Assembly: GCA_963738835.1 (NCBI GenBank)
Contig: CAVTYH010000001.1
Location: 248,001-312,000, forward strand
Length of the DNA: 64,000 nt
Reading direction: 5' to 3'
Origin: CAVTYH01 sp963738835
GTDB taxonomy: Bacteria; Planctomycetota; Planctomycetia; Pirellulales; JADZDJ01
Numbering within the stretch: the stretch's first letter is position 1; the number at the start of each line of letters is the position of its first letter. Of this stretch, positions 1-8,977 are shown one piece after another. Under the pieces are notes generated by a model that had not been told where the DNA came from, ran no database searches, and worked only from the letters and a program-made list of their open reading frames with translations. The position numbers were made by a program, and so were the translations under genes.

Positions 1-1
1 C

Positions 2-277
2 GAGCTGCGAAATTTAATGGAACGGTTGGCGTTCCTGGTTAGTGGCGATGTCATCGAGCCAGGTGATTTGGCCTTCATCTTGTCACCGTCACAAGAGACC
101 ACCAGTTTGCTCGTGGTCGATCAACCGCTATCATCAGCAACTGATCGTTTTCAGGCTGAGTACATTCGCAAGGCAATCCAACGCACCGGCGGCAACATGA
201 GCGCCGCCGCCGACCTCTTGGGCCTGCACCGTTCGAACCTTTATCGGAAAATGAAGCAGCTGGGAATGGACGCATAA
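2..277 (+). CDS. Sigma-54-dependent NtrC-family regulator, C-terminal end (5' truncated by window)
   Basis: The open frame runs in from the window edge. It begins ELRNLMERL, the conserved end of the sigma-54 activator AAA+ domain, so the ATG at 17 is internal and not a start. The last ~45 residues form a Fis-type helix-turn-helix (AIQRTGGNMSAAADLLGLHRSNLYRKMKQLG), the DNA-binding domain of NtrC-type response regulators. Family knowledge: these proteins bind upstream enhancers and drive ATP-dependent open-complex formation by RNA polymerase-sigma54. The receiver or sensor domain lies outside the window, so the signal is unknown. A HIT gene follows 50 bp downstream on the same strand. Confidence 0.85.
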   Translation, partial: ELRNLMERLAFLVSGDVIEPGDLAFILSPSQETTSLLVVDQPLSSATDRFQAEYIRKAIQRTGGNMSAAADLLGLHRSNLYRKMKQLGMDA

Positions 278-326
278 ATTCAGAAGCAATTTGAACCGCG
301 GTTATTCTGACTTCGCGAGTTTGCTT

Positions 327-668
327 ATGGCTAAAACGATTTTCAAATGCATCATCGATCGCGAAATCCCTGCTGATATTGTCTATGAAGACGACAAATG
401 CCTGGGGTTTCGCGATGTCACGCCGCAAGCGCCAACACACTTGCTGGTGATTCCCAAAAAGGAGATCGCCAACATTAATGCGATTGCCGATGAAGACGCT
501 GCGCTCATTGCCCACCTTTGGCTCGTGATCCGCAACCTCGCACGGCAATTGGGTTTAAACGACGGCTACCGCGTGGTAGTCAACTGCGGCCCTCACGGTG
601 GACAGACCGTCGATCACTTGCACTTCCACATCCTGGGCGGCCGTCACATGGAGTGGCCACCAGGCTAA
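327..668 (+). CDS. HIT family protein (histidine triad nucleotide-binding)
   Basis: A 113-residue protein with the histidine triad HLHFH near residues 97-101 and the typical N-terminus TIFKCIIDREIPADIVYEDD. HIT/HINT proteins are cytoplasmic nucleotide-binding hydrolases acting on AMP-linked substrates such as nucleoside phosphoramidates. An open frame extends upstream to 291, but the family's usual MAKTIFxxI start favours the ATG at 327. The length is normal for the family and the triad is complete. Cellular substrate cannot be told from sequence. Confidence 0.9.
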   Translation: MAKTIFKCIIDREIPADIVYEDDKCLGFRDVTPQAPTHLLVIPKKEIANINAIADEDAALIAHLWLVIRNLARQLGLNDGYRVVVNCGPHGGQTVDHLHFHILGGRHMEWPPG

Positions 669-717
669 AGTTTGCATGAGCCAGCCCACACGTTCTTCTT
701 GAGAAATCAATCACCGC

Positions 718-2190
718 ATGAGCGGATTCATTTCGGCTAATCCCCAAAGGCTTGTTGAAGACAAAGCGCCAATTGACGAGCCGCATTTTCGTCGTTCGAT
801 GGGCGCTATCGCAGCCACGGCAGTCAACATGACCCAAATGTGCGGCATTGGGCCGTTCATCACCATTCCCGGCGTCATCGCAGCCATGAATGGGCCGCAG
901 GCCATGATCGGTTGGATTGTCGGCGCCATTCTGGTCATGGCCGATGGACTGGTGTGGGCGGAACTAGGCGCGGCGATGCCCGGTGCTGGCGGAACGTACT
1001 TGTACTTTCGAGAGGCGTTCCAGTATCGCACAGGCAGGCTCATGCCATTTCTGTTCGTTTGGACCGCGATGCTTTTCATTCCGTTGATTATGTCTACGGG
1101 AGTTATCGGAATCGTCAATTACCTCGGCTACTATTTTCCCAAATTCACCGCCGACCAGATGGGGGCAAAATACTGGTTCGTGCGCGGCGGAATTTCCCTG
1201 GCGATTGTGGCGATCGTCGTGGCATCTCTTTACCGCAATGTTCGAGACATTGGCCGACTTACTACAGCCCTGTGGATTGTTATGTTCATCACCGTCGGAG
1301 CAGTCATCGTCGCCTCGTTTTCGCATTTCGATTCCAAAATTGCTTTCGATTTTCCTCCCGGTGCATTCACACTCAACCCGGACTTTTTCTTGGGCCTTGG
1401 TTCGGCGCTGATTTTTGCCGCGTACGACTATCTGGGCTACAACACAACCGCCTACATGGCCGCCGAACTTCGCAATCCCGGGCGGACCATTCCGCGATCG
1501 ATCGTCTTTTCGATCCTGGGAATGATGGTCATCTATTTGACCATGAACATCAGCATGTTGGGCATTGTTCCTTGGCGAGAGGCCATCGACAAAACTCAGG
1601 GTGCAAACAGCTATCTCGCCTCGGTTGTCGTTGAACGTGCTTGGAACCCTGCGGCGTCGAAGATAGTCACAGGGTTGATCATTATCACTGCCTACGGGTC
1701 GCTGTTTGCCGGCTTGCTGGGCGCCTCGCGCATTCCCTACAACGCGGCCAAAGACAAACTGTTTCTGCCAGTGTTTGGTCGACTGCACACGAAACATGTT
1801 TTCCCCCACGTTGCGCTGTTGGCGATGGCCATAGTTACGGCAATTGGTTCGTTGTTCAATTTAGGCGACATTATCGATGTGCTCGTCGCCATTATGGTGC
1901 TGATTCAATGCATCGGGCAGATTGCTGCGGTTATCGTTTTGCGCCGCCGCCAGCCGCGCCTGCGAAGACCCTACAAAATGTTTTTGTATCCCTTGCCGGC
2001 GATCATTGCGTTGGTGGGCTGGGTGTATGCCTTTCTCGCATCGACGAGAAATCTGGGACTGAAGGTGGTGTGGATGTCGCTGGCCTGGGTTGTGTTGGGC
2101 ATCATTTCCTTTCTCATCTGGGCGCGTTTCGAAAAAACCTGGCCGTTTGGGCCGAAGGGAATTCGCGAGGAATTTCTGAACGCAAGCTAG
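718..2190 (+). CDS. APC superfamily amino acid/polyamine permease
   Basis: A 490-residue, strongly hydrophobic protein with about 12 predicted membrane segments. The N-terminal motif GIGPFITIPGVIAAMNGPQA (about residues 42-61) matches TM1-TM2 of the amino acid-polyamine-organocation family, and YDYLGYNTTAYMAAELRNPGRTIPRSI around TM6 matches the APC core. Such carriers move amino acids or related amines across the inner membrane, usually with protons or by exchange. Substrate is not resolved. The gene ends just before a REP-type inverted pair that separates it from the convergent secreted esterase gene. Confidence 0.9.
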   Translation: MSGFISANPQRLVEDKAPIDEPHFRRSMGAIAATAVNMTQMCGIGPFITIPGVIAAMNGPQAMIGWIVGAILVMADGLVWAELGAAMPGAGGTYLYFREAFQYRTGRLMPFLFVWTAMLFIPLIMSTGVIGIVNYLGYYFPKFTADQMGAKYWFVRGGISLAIVAIVVASLYRNVRDIGRLTTALWIVMFITVGAVIVASFSHFDSKIAFDFPPGAFTLNPDFFLGLGSALIFAAYDYLGYNTTAYMAAELRNPGRTIPRSIVFSILGMMVIYLTMNISMLGIVPWREAIDKTQGANSYLASVVVERAWNPAASKIVTGLIIITAYGSLFAGLLGASRIPYNAAKDKLFLPVFGRLHTKHVFPHVALLAMAIVTAIGSLFNLGDIIDVLVAIMVLIQCIGQIAAVIVLRRRQPRLRRPYKMFLYPLPAIIALVGWVYAFLASTRNLGLKVVWMSLAWVVLGIISFLIWARFEKTWPFGPKGIREEFLNAS

Positions 2191-2206
2191 GTCTAGCAAG
2201 TTCAAC

Positions 2207-2262
2207 GTGTAGCGGCGGAGCTCGCTCCGCGCTCCACCACTAGGCAAGCCCAGTCGCTACAC
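2207..2262. repeat. GTAG-type REP inverted pair (REPIN-like) between convergent genes
   Basis: Outer arms GTGTAGCG (2207-2214) and CGCTACAC (2255-2262) are perfectly complementary. Inside the left arm, GTAG is followed by the palindrome GCGGAGCTCGCTCCGC (2215-2230). GTAG or GGAG next to a palindrome is the hallmark of REP sequences. The element lies between the ends of the APC gene and the convergent esterase gene, so it could act as a bidirectional terminator. Confidence 0.6.
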
Positions 2263-2270
2263 TCAAAAAA

Positions 2271-4064
2271 TCACAGCTTCGGCGCAGCCGGCTTCACTGG
2301 TTCTTCAAACGCATTACAGCCTTTTACTTTCAGTTTCCGTCTGAACACCTTATCGCCGCACGTGGCAAATAGCGTGTCGAAGTTTTCGCCACCGAACGTC
2401 AGATTCGAGACCTTGCCGTTGGGCGTCGGAAGAATGCAATTCACGCGGCCCGCTTGGTCGCAAACCTGAATGCCCATTCGCGTAGTCACATACAGCCGGC
2501 CATCGCGGTCGACGCGCATGCCGTCGGCGCCGCTGTCGTCGGCGTTGTCTGGTACATGCAGACGGTAGTAGCGCTGCTTGAACTCGAGCGATCCGTCCGG
2601 CTGAACCTGGTAGCTGTAGACCCAGTGGGTCCGCATGTCGCCGACGTATAGCAGCGATTGATCGGGCGAAAGCGTCACACCGTTAGCCAGCTTCAGTCCG
2701 CTGTCGACCATCTTCTTTTCTCCGCTGGCGCTGATGAACCATACTTGGCCGCCGTCTTTGCTATCCGTGCCAGAAACGGTGACGTACATGCCGCCGTCGT
2801 GACGGACCACAATGTTGTTGCCATGAATTCCTTCCACGATGACCGACGGTTTTCCGTCGGCATCGTACGCCAAAACTTGATCGCTGCCGCCCGCAACCCC
2901 ATACAACCGGCCATCTGGCCCAAACGCCTGGCCTGCGCCTTTCTTGCAATCGTCTAAAAACACGCTGTCCTTGCCGTCCAAGCCAATCTTGTGCGTCTTG
3001 TTCTCGCGCGGATCGTTGAAAAACACTTCCCCTTTGGCGTTCACAGCAGGTCCATCGGACGATTTCAATCCTTCGACCGCCACTTGCCAATCTTCGCCGG
3101 GCAGTAAAATCTCCTGCATTTGCTGCGAGCCGAGCCCGACTTTCACCGGCTGCGGCCAATCGTGCCATAGCCACTTCATTGCGTCGGGCAGAACTTCCGT
3201 GGCCTGCCGCGCGTTGTGGCCGCCGTCGCCCCAAGCGTGGTTCACTTCGTAACCGGCGAACTTCAGGGCGCGTTCCATTTCCTGGTTGACCATCCACCAA
3301 TCGCCACCGTAGATGTTCAGGTCGGAGCTGCCGTCTTGCAGAAACACGCGTAGCGGCTTCGGCTCGAATTTGCGAACGAGCGTCGGATACTCATTCGCGC
3401 CACGCAGCCCCACATACGTGCCGATTGAACTAAACACGCGGCGAAACGCATCGGGCCGTTCCCAGGCCGCTGTGAAAGCGCAGACCGCACCGCTGCTGGA
3501 GCCGCCGATCGCCCGATCGTTGCCATCGTGCGAGAGCTTGATGGCCCGACCGTCGGTTGTGCTTTTCTTCTCGACTTCTGGCAGCAGCTCGTCGAGTAAA
3601 AACCGCACGTAGTTGTCGCCAAGACCGTCGTATTCAAAACTGCGATTAAACCGATCGAGCGCGTCTTTCGATTTCGCTTTCACGATGCCCGGCTGCACGA
3701 AAACGCCAATGGTGATGGGCATTTCGCCGCTGGCAATGAGCTGGTCGAACACCCCCGGTGTACTGAATTGCACGCCGTCTTGATCGACGAACAGACAGGC
3801 TGGCTTGGTGGGGTCGTACTGCTTCGGCACGTAAACCCAGTAGCCGCGCGTGGTGCCGGGAAAGATCTTGCTCTGGTCGAACGTATATTTTATCACCTCG
3901 CCTTTCGGAGGCGATACCGGCTTTTCCCCTTCATTTGCCGACTTTTCCGAACCGCTGGCGGCAGTTTTGTCGCCGCTCGCCACCGGTTTCGGTTCGTCGG
4001 CCCGCAGCCTTGCCGTCGCCAAAAGAATTGAAAACGCCAGCAAGAAGCGAAAAAATCGAGACAT
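2271..4064 (-). CDS. Secreted esterase fused to SMP-30/gluconolactonase-like beta-propeller
   Basis: A 597-residue protein with a clear N-terminal signal peptide (MSRFFRFLLAFSILLATARLRA). Residues ~60-310 resemble the enterochelin esterase/esterase D alpha/beta-hydrolase family, with nucleophile motif GGSSSGA near residue 190. Residues ~330-590 resemble the SMP-30/gluconolactonase/LRE six-bladed propeller, with repeated phrases such as NGVTLSPDQSLLYVGD and DGMRVDRDGRLYVTTRMGIQV. The protein is probably periplasmic or exported and may hydrolyse ester and lactone bonds in sugar-derived substrates (inference). A strong Shine-Dalgarno (GGGGGAG) precedes the ATG. The N-terminal linker after the signal is rich in Lys, Glu and Ser. 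Confidence 0.85.
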   Translation of the reverse strand: MSRFFRFLLAFSILLATARLRADEPKPVASGDKTAASGSEKSANEGEKPVSPPKGEVIKYTFDQSKIFPGTTRGYWVYVPKQYDPTKPACLFVDQDGVQFSTPGVFDQLIASGEMPITIGVFVQPGIVKAKSKDALDRFNRSFEYDGLGDNYVRFLLDELLPEVEKKSTTDGRAIKLSHDGNDRAIGGSSSGAVCAFTAAWERPDAFRRVFSSIGTYVGLRGANEYPTLVRKFEPKPLRVFLQDGSSDLNIYGGDWWMVNQEMERALKFAGYEVNHAWGDGGHNARQATEVLPDAMKWLWHDWPQPVKVGLGSQQMQEILLPGEDWQVAVEGLKSSDGPAVNAKGEVFFNDPRENKTHKIGLDGKDSVFLDDCKKGAGQAFGPDGRLYGVAGGSDQVLAYDADGKPSVIVEGIHGNNIVVRHDGGMYVTVSGTDSKDGGQVWFISASGEKKMVDSGLKLANGVTLSPDQSLLYVGDMRTHWVYSYQVQPDGSLEFKQRYYRLHVPDNADDSGADGMRVDRDGRLYVTTRMGIQVCDQAGRVNCILPTPNGKVSNLTFGGENFDTLFATCGDKVFRRKLKVKGCNAFEEPVKPAAPKL

Positions 4065-4281
4065 GGTAAACTCCCCCAGGTAAATTGATGTGAAAGCCTG
4101 ACGCCGATCGATGCGATTTTAGTCGGCCGCGCTGGCGCACGAAACTATCGAATCGCTGTGATTTCCCGAGCGAAACATTTTGTCGGTATTCGGGGGGCCC
4201 ATTTTTTAGCGACAGAATTCGGAGTTTTGTCGCACCGCGGCGCGAGTTTGCACGGGAATTTGCCAAGCGATCGCAGAAGAC

Positions 4282-4683
4282 GTGACCCAGCCGGAAATCC
4301 CTCTGTTTGCCCAGCGCGCCGTCGGCCCGCTCTACGAAACCTTGAAGGCCACGGGTTTGGAAATTGCCGGCGATCTGGAATTGATCTGCCCGCAGTGGAA
4401 CGGCCAGAGCAAGAGCCGCGTGATGTTTGCCGTTCCCCTTTAAGCGGAGAAGCCGGTTGCAGCGCCGTATTTCCTGTGGCAATCGCCGGACTTCAAGTGC
4501 GCTTGGACCGACCACATCGGTTCCATGCCCTCCTTAAAAGCCGCCTGGGCAGCTTTCGGCCCGAATGTTCAAGCCGCCGGCCTCACACCCGCGCCGACCC
4601 ACGGCTGGCGTGAAGTCTACAAACACTGGGAATCGTTCCACAGCGAAAACAATGTGACGGAATTGCAGTTGGAGATTGAATAG
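4282..4683 (+). pseudogene. GyrI-like small-molecule-binding domain gene with in-frame stop
   Basis: From a GTG at 4282 the frame encodes VTQPEIPLFAQRAVGPLYETL and reaches TAA at 4441-4443. Without any change of frame it then continues to TAG at 4681. The second half contains DHIGSMPSLKAAWAAFG and REVYKHWESFHSENNVTELQ, which resemble the end of GyrI-like/effector-binding domains of AraC- and MerR-type regulators. Only this one stop interrupts about 133 codons. The N-terminal strand of the domain seems short. Either a single substitution has inactivated the gene or the first 53 codons are translated alone. Homology is judged by eye. Confidence 0.5.
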
Positions 4684-5045
4684 GGCGAAAGATACTCGGA
4701 AACGGTCAGTGCCCGATATGAGTAGATGTCACATGCCGTCTTTTATTCCGGATTTGCCGCTGCGCCGCGGACAACGGTCTCCGGCTAGACCAGGCAACAA
4801 AAATTTGGTATGTTTACGAATAGCTAAGGGAAACCGAAGCGCACCGACACTACCACATTACACAAGCCTGATTCTTACTTCGCAAAACAAGCGAGTGAGA
4901 AGCAGGCTTTTGGCATTTTATGGTCCTCTCTTTCTAACCCGATTTTCAAAAGCGCAAGTTGAGATCATAGGCATGTCGCAAGAGAATTTCGTGACACTTC
5001 GCGTCCTCTTTGAACTATTGAATCTTAGCTAGTTAATGGTCTTTC
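4684..5045. other. Intergenic stretch, no supported gene
   Basis: About 360 bp between the GyrI-like remnant and the GT87-like gene. Apart from the hairpin at 4864-4909, nothing recognisable was found. The open frame that spans most of it has no protein-like composition or motif and was not called. Confidence 0.5.
4864..4909 (+). terminator. Long hairpin, candidate terminator
   Basis: AAGCCTGATTCTTACTTCGC (4864-4883) pairs with GCGAGTGAGAAGCAGGCTT (4891-4909) apart from a few mismatches and one bulge, and is followed by a T-rich stretch. It lies 180 bp after the GyrI-like remnant and about 140 bp before the next gene. The strand assignment rests on the downstream T residues. Confidence 0.45.
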
Positions 5046-6413
5046 ATGCGATCAGGTCTGCATGGCGGAAGAAGGAGTGTTTCAGGTAGCGGTCGTGGCG
5101 GTGGTGGTAAGTCACCGCTGTCATTGCTGTTGGCGGCAGTCGCGTTGTTTGCAATTTCGCGCGGGTACATTCTGGGTGTGCTGGAGCCGCGGTTGTCAGA
5201 TATTCGCGATGTTTATTTCACGAAGGTGGCCCGGGCTGTTGATTTGCAGCAGACGCCGTATCAGAGCGGTTTTCTCGTCGAGTATCCGCCGGTGGCGTGG
5301 TGGACGATGTGTGTGCCGCGGTTGGTCGATCGTCGGCGGATCAACGACCCCAAAAATGGCGCCGAGGTCGTGCCGGTTTATGAGAGCTATCGCCGGGCGT
5401 TTCGGGGGCTGATGTTTTTCTGTGATGCGGCATCGCTGGTGCTGCTCGTGCTGATTATTCAGCGACGGCGGCCGGGCTGGGTTGGTTGGGCGGCGTTGAC
5501 GTATACAGTAGCGACTGCGCTGCTCGGCCACGTACTGTACGATCGGCTGGATGTCGGATTGCTGCTGTTGCTGATGGGCTGGTCGTATGCTTGGCTGCGG
5601 TCGGCAGAGTCGGAATTTGCATTGGGCTGGAGTGCAGCGGCTTATGCGGCGCTGGGGTTTGGCATCAGTTACAAGTTGATTCCCGTCGTCAGCATGCCGT
5701 TTCTGCTGTTGTCGGAGTGGCGCGCTCCGCGGCGGTGGATGCGGCTGGCGACGTCGCTGCTGATACTGTCTGTCACCGCGGCGGGGCCGTTTGTAATTCA
5801 GTACGCCATTTCGGGGCCGGGCGTCTTCACGCTCTTTCGGTATCACAGTGAGCGTGGGATTCAGCTCGAATCGGTGTACGCCTCGCTGATGCTGCTCGGC
5901 TCGGTCTGCTCAATCCCCGCGAGAATCGCGTTTGATCATGGGGCCTTTGAATTGGTCGGATCGCTTGCTCAGCCGATGAAGACGGCGTCAACAGTGCTGT
6001 TGCTCGGACTTCTATCGGGTCTGGGTTTGCGAGCATTGCTGCTCGGATCGCGATTCACCCGTGAAGAGGCTTATCGCACGGCCCTTTTTTTAATTCCGGC
6101 AGCAGCGGTTTTGTCGCCGGTGCTCTCGCCGCAATATTTTGTGTGGATGATTCCGCTGTGGATTTTGCTGGCGATGGAAATTTTACCCGAGCGAATGACG
6201 GCACGCTGGCTTGCAGCCGGTTTGCTGGTCGCCATCGCCGGACTCACGACTTGGGTGTTTCCGTATCACTATTTCTACAACGCCGAAAGTCCGAGCGGCC
6301 TGGTGCCGTGGCCGTTCGTGGAGAATTCCGCTGCGTCGGCGTTGGCCAGCGCCGTGCTTGCGCGCGGAATTTGCTCTGCCTGGCCGTCGTGGTTTGGCTG
6401 GGCGTGCGGTTAA
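5046..6413 (+). CDS. GT87/DUF2029-like polytopic membrane glycosyltransferase, C-terminus probably frameshifted
   Basis: A 455-residue membrane protein with about ten hydrophobic segments. An early acidic residue lies in LSDIRDVYFTKVARAVDLQQTPYQSGFLVEYPP, and YDRLDVGLLLLLMGWSYA resembles the DUF2029/GT87 family of polyprenyl-phosphate-sugar-dependent transferases. The start is ATG 5046. The frame ends abruptly inside a last hydrophobic stretch. In another frame a typical final membrane helix and basic tail (NLLCLAVVVWLGVRLMRRAR) continue to TGA at 6461-6463. A small indel in the GCGCGCGG tract at 6360-6367 would join them. The natural product is therefore probably ~472 residues, ending at 6463. 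Donor and acceptor are unknown. Confidence 0.65.
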   Translation: MRSGLHGGRRSVSGSGRGGGGKSPLSLLLAAVALFAISRGYILGVLEPRLSDIRDVYFTKVARAVDLQQTPYQSGFLVEYPPVAWWTMCVPRLVDRRRINDPKNGAEVVPVYESYRRAFRGLMFFCDAASLVLLVLIIQRRRPGWVGWAALTYTVATALLGHVLYDRLDVGLLLLLMGWSYAWLRSAESEFALGWSAAAYAALGFGISYKLIPVVSMPFLLLSEWRAPRRWMRLATSLLILSVTAAGPFVIQYAISGPGVFTLFRYHSERGIQLESVYASLMLLGSVCSIPARIAFDHGAFELVGSLAQPMKTASTVLLLGLLSGLGLRALLLGSRFTREEAYRTALFLIPAAAVLSPVLSPQYFVWMIPLWILLAMEILPERMTARWLAAGLLVAIAGLTTWVFPYHYFYNAESPSGLVPWPFVENSAASALASAVLARGICSAWPSWFGWACG

Positions 6414-6437
6414 TGCGAAGAGCGCGAAGTGCCGTTG

Positions 6438-6602
6438 CTACACCACCGGCCGGCGACCCATGACCAGCGCGATGATAAAAATCACGATGAAGATGAAGAA
6501 TAGCACTTTGGCGATATACATCGCGGTGCCTTCCAATGCACCAAAGCCCATCACGCCGGCGATCAGCGCGATAATCAGAAAGACAAGTGCCCAGCGCAGC
6601 AT
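6438..6602 (-). CDS. DUF1328 small membrane protein (YtjA-like)
   Basis: A 54-residue protein starting MLRWALVFLIIALIAGVMGF, with two hydrophobic helices (about residues 4-22 and 27-48) and a short basic end. This is the DUF1328/YtjA family signature. A longer open frame begins at 6698, but the family always starts at the MLRWA methionine, here at 6602, preceded by AGGAG-like sequence. The function is not known; the genes are often stress-responsive in other bacteria. Its 3' end overlaps the presumed extended end of the convergent GT87-like gene by 26 bp. Confidence 0.88.
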   Translation of the reverse strand: MLRWALVFLIIALIAGVMGFGALEGTAMYIAKVLFFIFIVIFIIALVMGRRPVV

Positions 6603-6715
6603 CGCGGTTCTCCTGGAGTTTGAATGAGCCGACTTTGAAAAGCTGACGTGCCTCGGCGGATAGACAAGCCTGTTATAATTGGCCCAACCATTCTTCACAA
6701 CTGGCGAGCAGTCCG

Positions 6716-8944
6716 ATGGTCGTCGGGCCGCCGCGGAAGATCGAATTCAATCATACCAATTCAATGAGTAGTCGCAGCGTCAGGTCGAAAAAACCGGCCC
6801 GCAAGCGGAACGACGATGCGCCACCCCAAACAATTCTACCGCGCGATCTTGGCTGGTGGGCGAAGGTATCGCTGCTGATTGTCGCGGCAGTTTGGGTTTA
6901 CTGGCCGGCACTGAGCGGTGGCTTTGTTCTCGACGACGATTTGCTGATCACTGCGAACCCGACGATTCAGTCGCCGGATGGCTTGTACCAGCTTTGGACG
7001 GGCAAGGCGATCGATTACTGGCCGGTGACGAACTCGGTGCTGTGGATCGAGTGGCGGCTGTGGAGAATGAACTCGACGGGCTACCACGTCACGAATTTGG
7101 CACTGCACATTATCGATGCGCTGCTGGTGTGGTTGATTTTGCGGCGGTTGGCGATTCCGGGGGCGTTTTTGGCAGCGCCGTTGTTTGCAGTGCATCCGGT
7201 GAATGTGGAATCGGTCGCTTGGATTGCGCAGCTCAAAAATGTGCTGGCGATGTTGTTTTTTCTGCTGTCGATTTTGTGGTATCTCGATTTCGAGCAGCAG
7301 CGGGCGGAATTTGGCGAGCAGCGAGGGCCAAAAAAGTCTGGCGCGGATGGTATGCGCTCAGCCTGGCCGCGTTTGTGCTGGCGATGCTCAGCAAAGGCTC
7401 GGTGGCGGTGCTGCCGGTGTTGATGCTCGTGATTTTGTGGTGGCGTCGAGGACTGACGAAAGCCGATTTTGTGCGGCTGGCTCCATTCTTTGTGGTTTCC
7501 GCGGGCCTGACGATTGTGAACATGCAGTTTCAGGTTCAGGCGAACGGGGGAGCTGATCCGATTCGCGAAGCCGATGGGTTGCAACGGTTGCTCGGCGCTG
7601 GCGCGATGGTTTGGTTTTATCTGTATAAGGCACTCGTGCCGCTGAGACTGGATTTTATCTATCCACAGTGGCAAATCGTCGCGAGTGATTGGCGCTGGTG
7701 GCTGCCGCTGGTGGCGGCAATCGTCGTGACAGTCGTGTTGTGGAGGCAGCGGACAACCTGGTGGAGCAGACCGTCATTTTTTGCATGGCTGTTTTTTTGC
7801 GTGGCCTTGTTGCCGGTGATGGGGTTTACCGACGTCGGCTTCATGCGGCTGTCGTTGGTGGCCGACCACTATCAGCACATCGCCATTCTGGCGCCGCTGG
7901 CTCTAGCCGCTGCAGCGTGGTGTACCTGGAGCAAACGGCTGACGGGCTCGGCGCGCACCGCAACTTGGGCCTCGGCTGCGATTTTGGTTGCGCGCTGGCC
8001 GTCTTGCGCATGAGCAGAGCAAAATCTATCGCGACGAGATTACGCTGTACGAAGCAACACTGCTGGCAAATCCCGATTGCTGCCTCGCGCATTTCAATGT
8101 CGGCCGTGCCTATTTGCGGTTGGGGCAAAACGATTTGGCGATCGAACATTTTCGTGAAGCCAGGCGGCGAATTCCCAAGTATGCGGCGGCCGAGGCGGCG
8201 GATTTACTGCACGCGGGGTTGCCTACCGGAGCCATTGAGTTTTTTGAAACTGCCTTGCAAGAGCAGCCTGACAATCCAGAGCTGTTCAACGATCTGGCAC
8301 TCGCCGAATTCCGCTCTGGGCGAACGAAGCAGTCGATCGAGCACTTTCGTAAAGCGATCTCCTTGGAGCCGAAGTTTGCCGAGGCGTATGTGAGTCTGGG
8401 AATCGCCCAGGCTGCGGCGGGTGACAAGCGGCTAGCGATCGATTCTTATCGAAAGGCGTTGGAGATGGAGCCGGAATTATTCGAGGCGAATTACAACCTG
8501 GGAATGGCCCTGCTCGGCGCTAACAAAGTGGACGAGGCCCTCCACTATTTGCATCAAGCTGCCCGGCTGCGGCCTGACGACGCTCAGCCGCACAAACAGT
8601 TGGCTTTGGCATTGATGCAATCGGGGCACGTGGCGGAATCGATTGCCGCCTTTGAACAGGCCGTGAAAATCACGCCTGATGATGCGGAATTGCAAAACGA
8701 TTTTGCCGTCGCCCTGGTTCAGTCAGGTCGTCCGCAAGACGCGGTTCAGCATATTGAGCGTGCCGTGCAACTCCAGCCCGCCAACGCGCAGATGCGAGCA
8801 TTTTTGGCAATCGCATACAAACAGGCCGGTCGCGAATCCGAGGCGATCGTTGCCGTGCGCAAAGCGTTGGAACTTGCCAAGGCCGAGGACAACACAGCGC
8901 TAGTGCAAACGATTGAAGGTTGGCTGAGTGGCGAAAAGCGATGA
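6716..8944 (+). pseudogene. TMTC-like membrane protein with C-terminal TPRs, broken by two frameshifts
   Basis: Three consecutive frames make one recognisable protein of ~740 residues. Part 1 (6716-~7330) has a cytoplasmic N-terminus, then a TM helix and the loop LSGGFVLDDDLLITANPTIQ typical of TMTC/PMT-like glycosyltransferases. Part 2 (~7335-~8000) holds LAMLSKGSVAVLPVLMLVILWWRR and LLPVMGFTDVGFMRLSLVADHYQHIA. Part 3 (~8010-8944) is about eight TPR units after HEQSKIYRDEITLYEATLLANPD. The first shift is at an A6 tract (7331-7336), where one more A would restore frame. The second is in 7989-8015 near GCGCGC. Related proteins are membrane mannosyltransferase-like, with periplasmic TPRs. It could be real decay or sequence error. 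Confidence 0.7.
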
Positions 8945-8977
8945 ACGATAACATTCATCGTTCCAACCGCCGCCGCA

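Noticed and set aside
964..1809. Long open frame on the minus strand opposite the APC transporter
   Set aside because: Antisense shadow: low-complexity, Arg/His/Asn-rich translation with no domain, while the plus strand encodes a convincing transporter.
4676..5032. 118-codon plus-strand open frame after the GyrI-like remnant
   Set aside because: It crosses a strong hairpin and has no protein-like pattern or ribosome-binding site.
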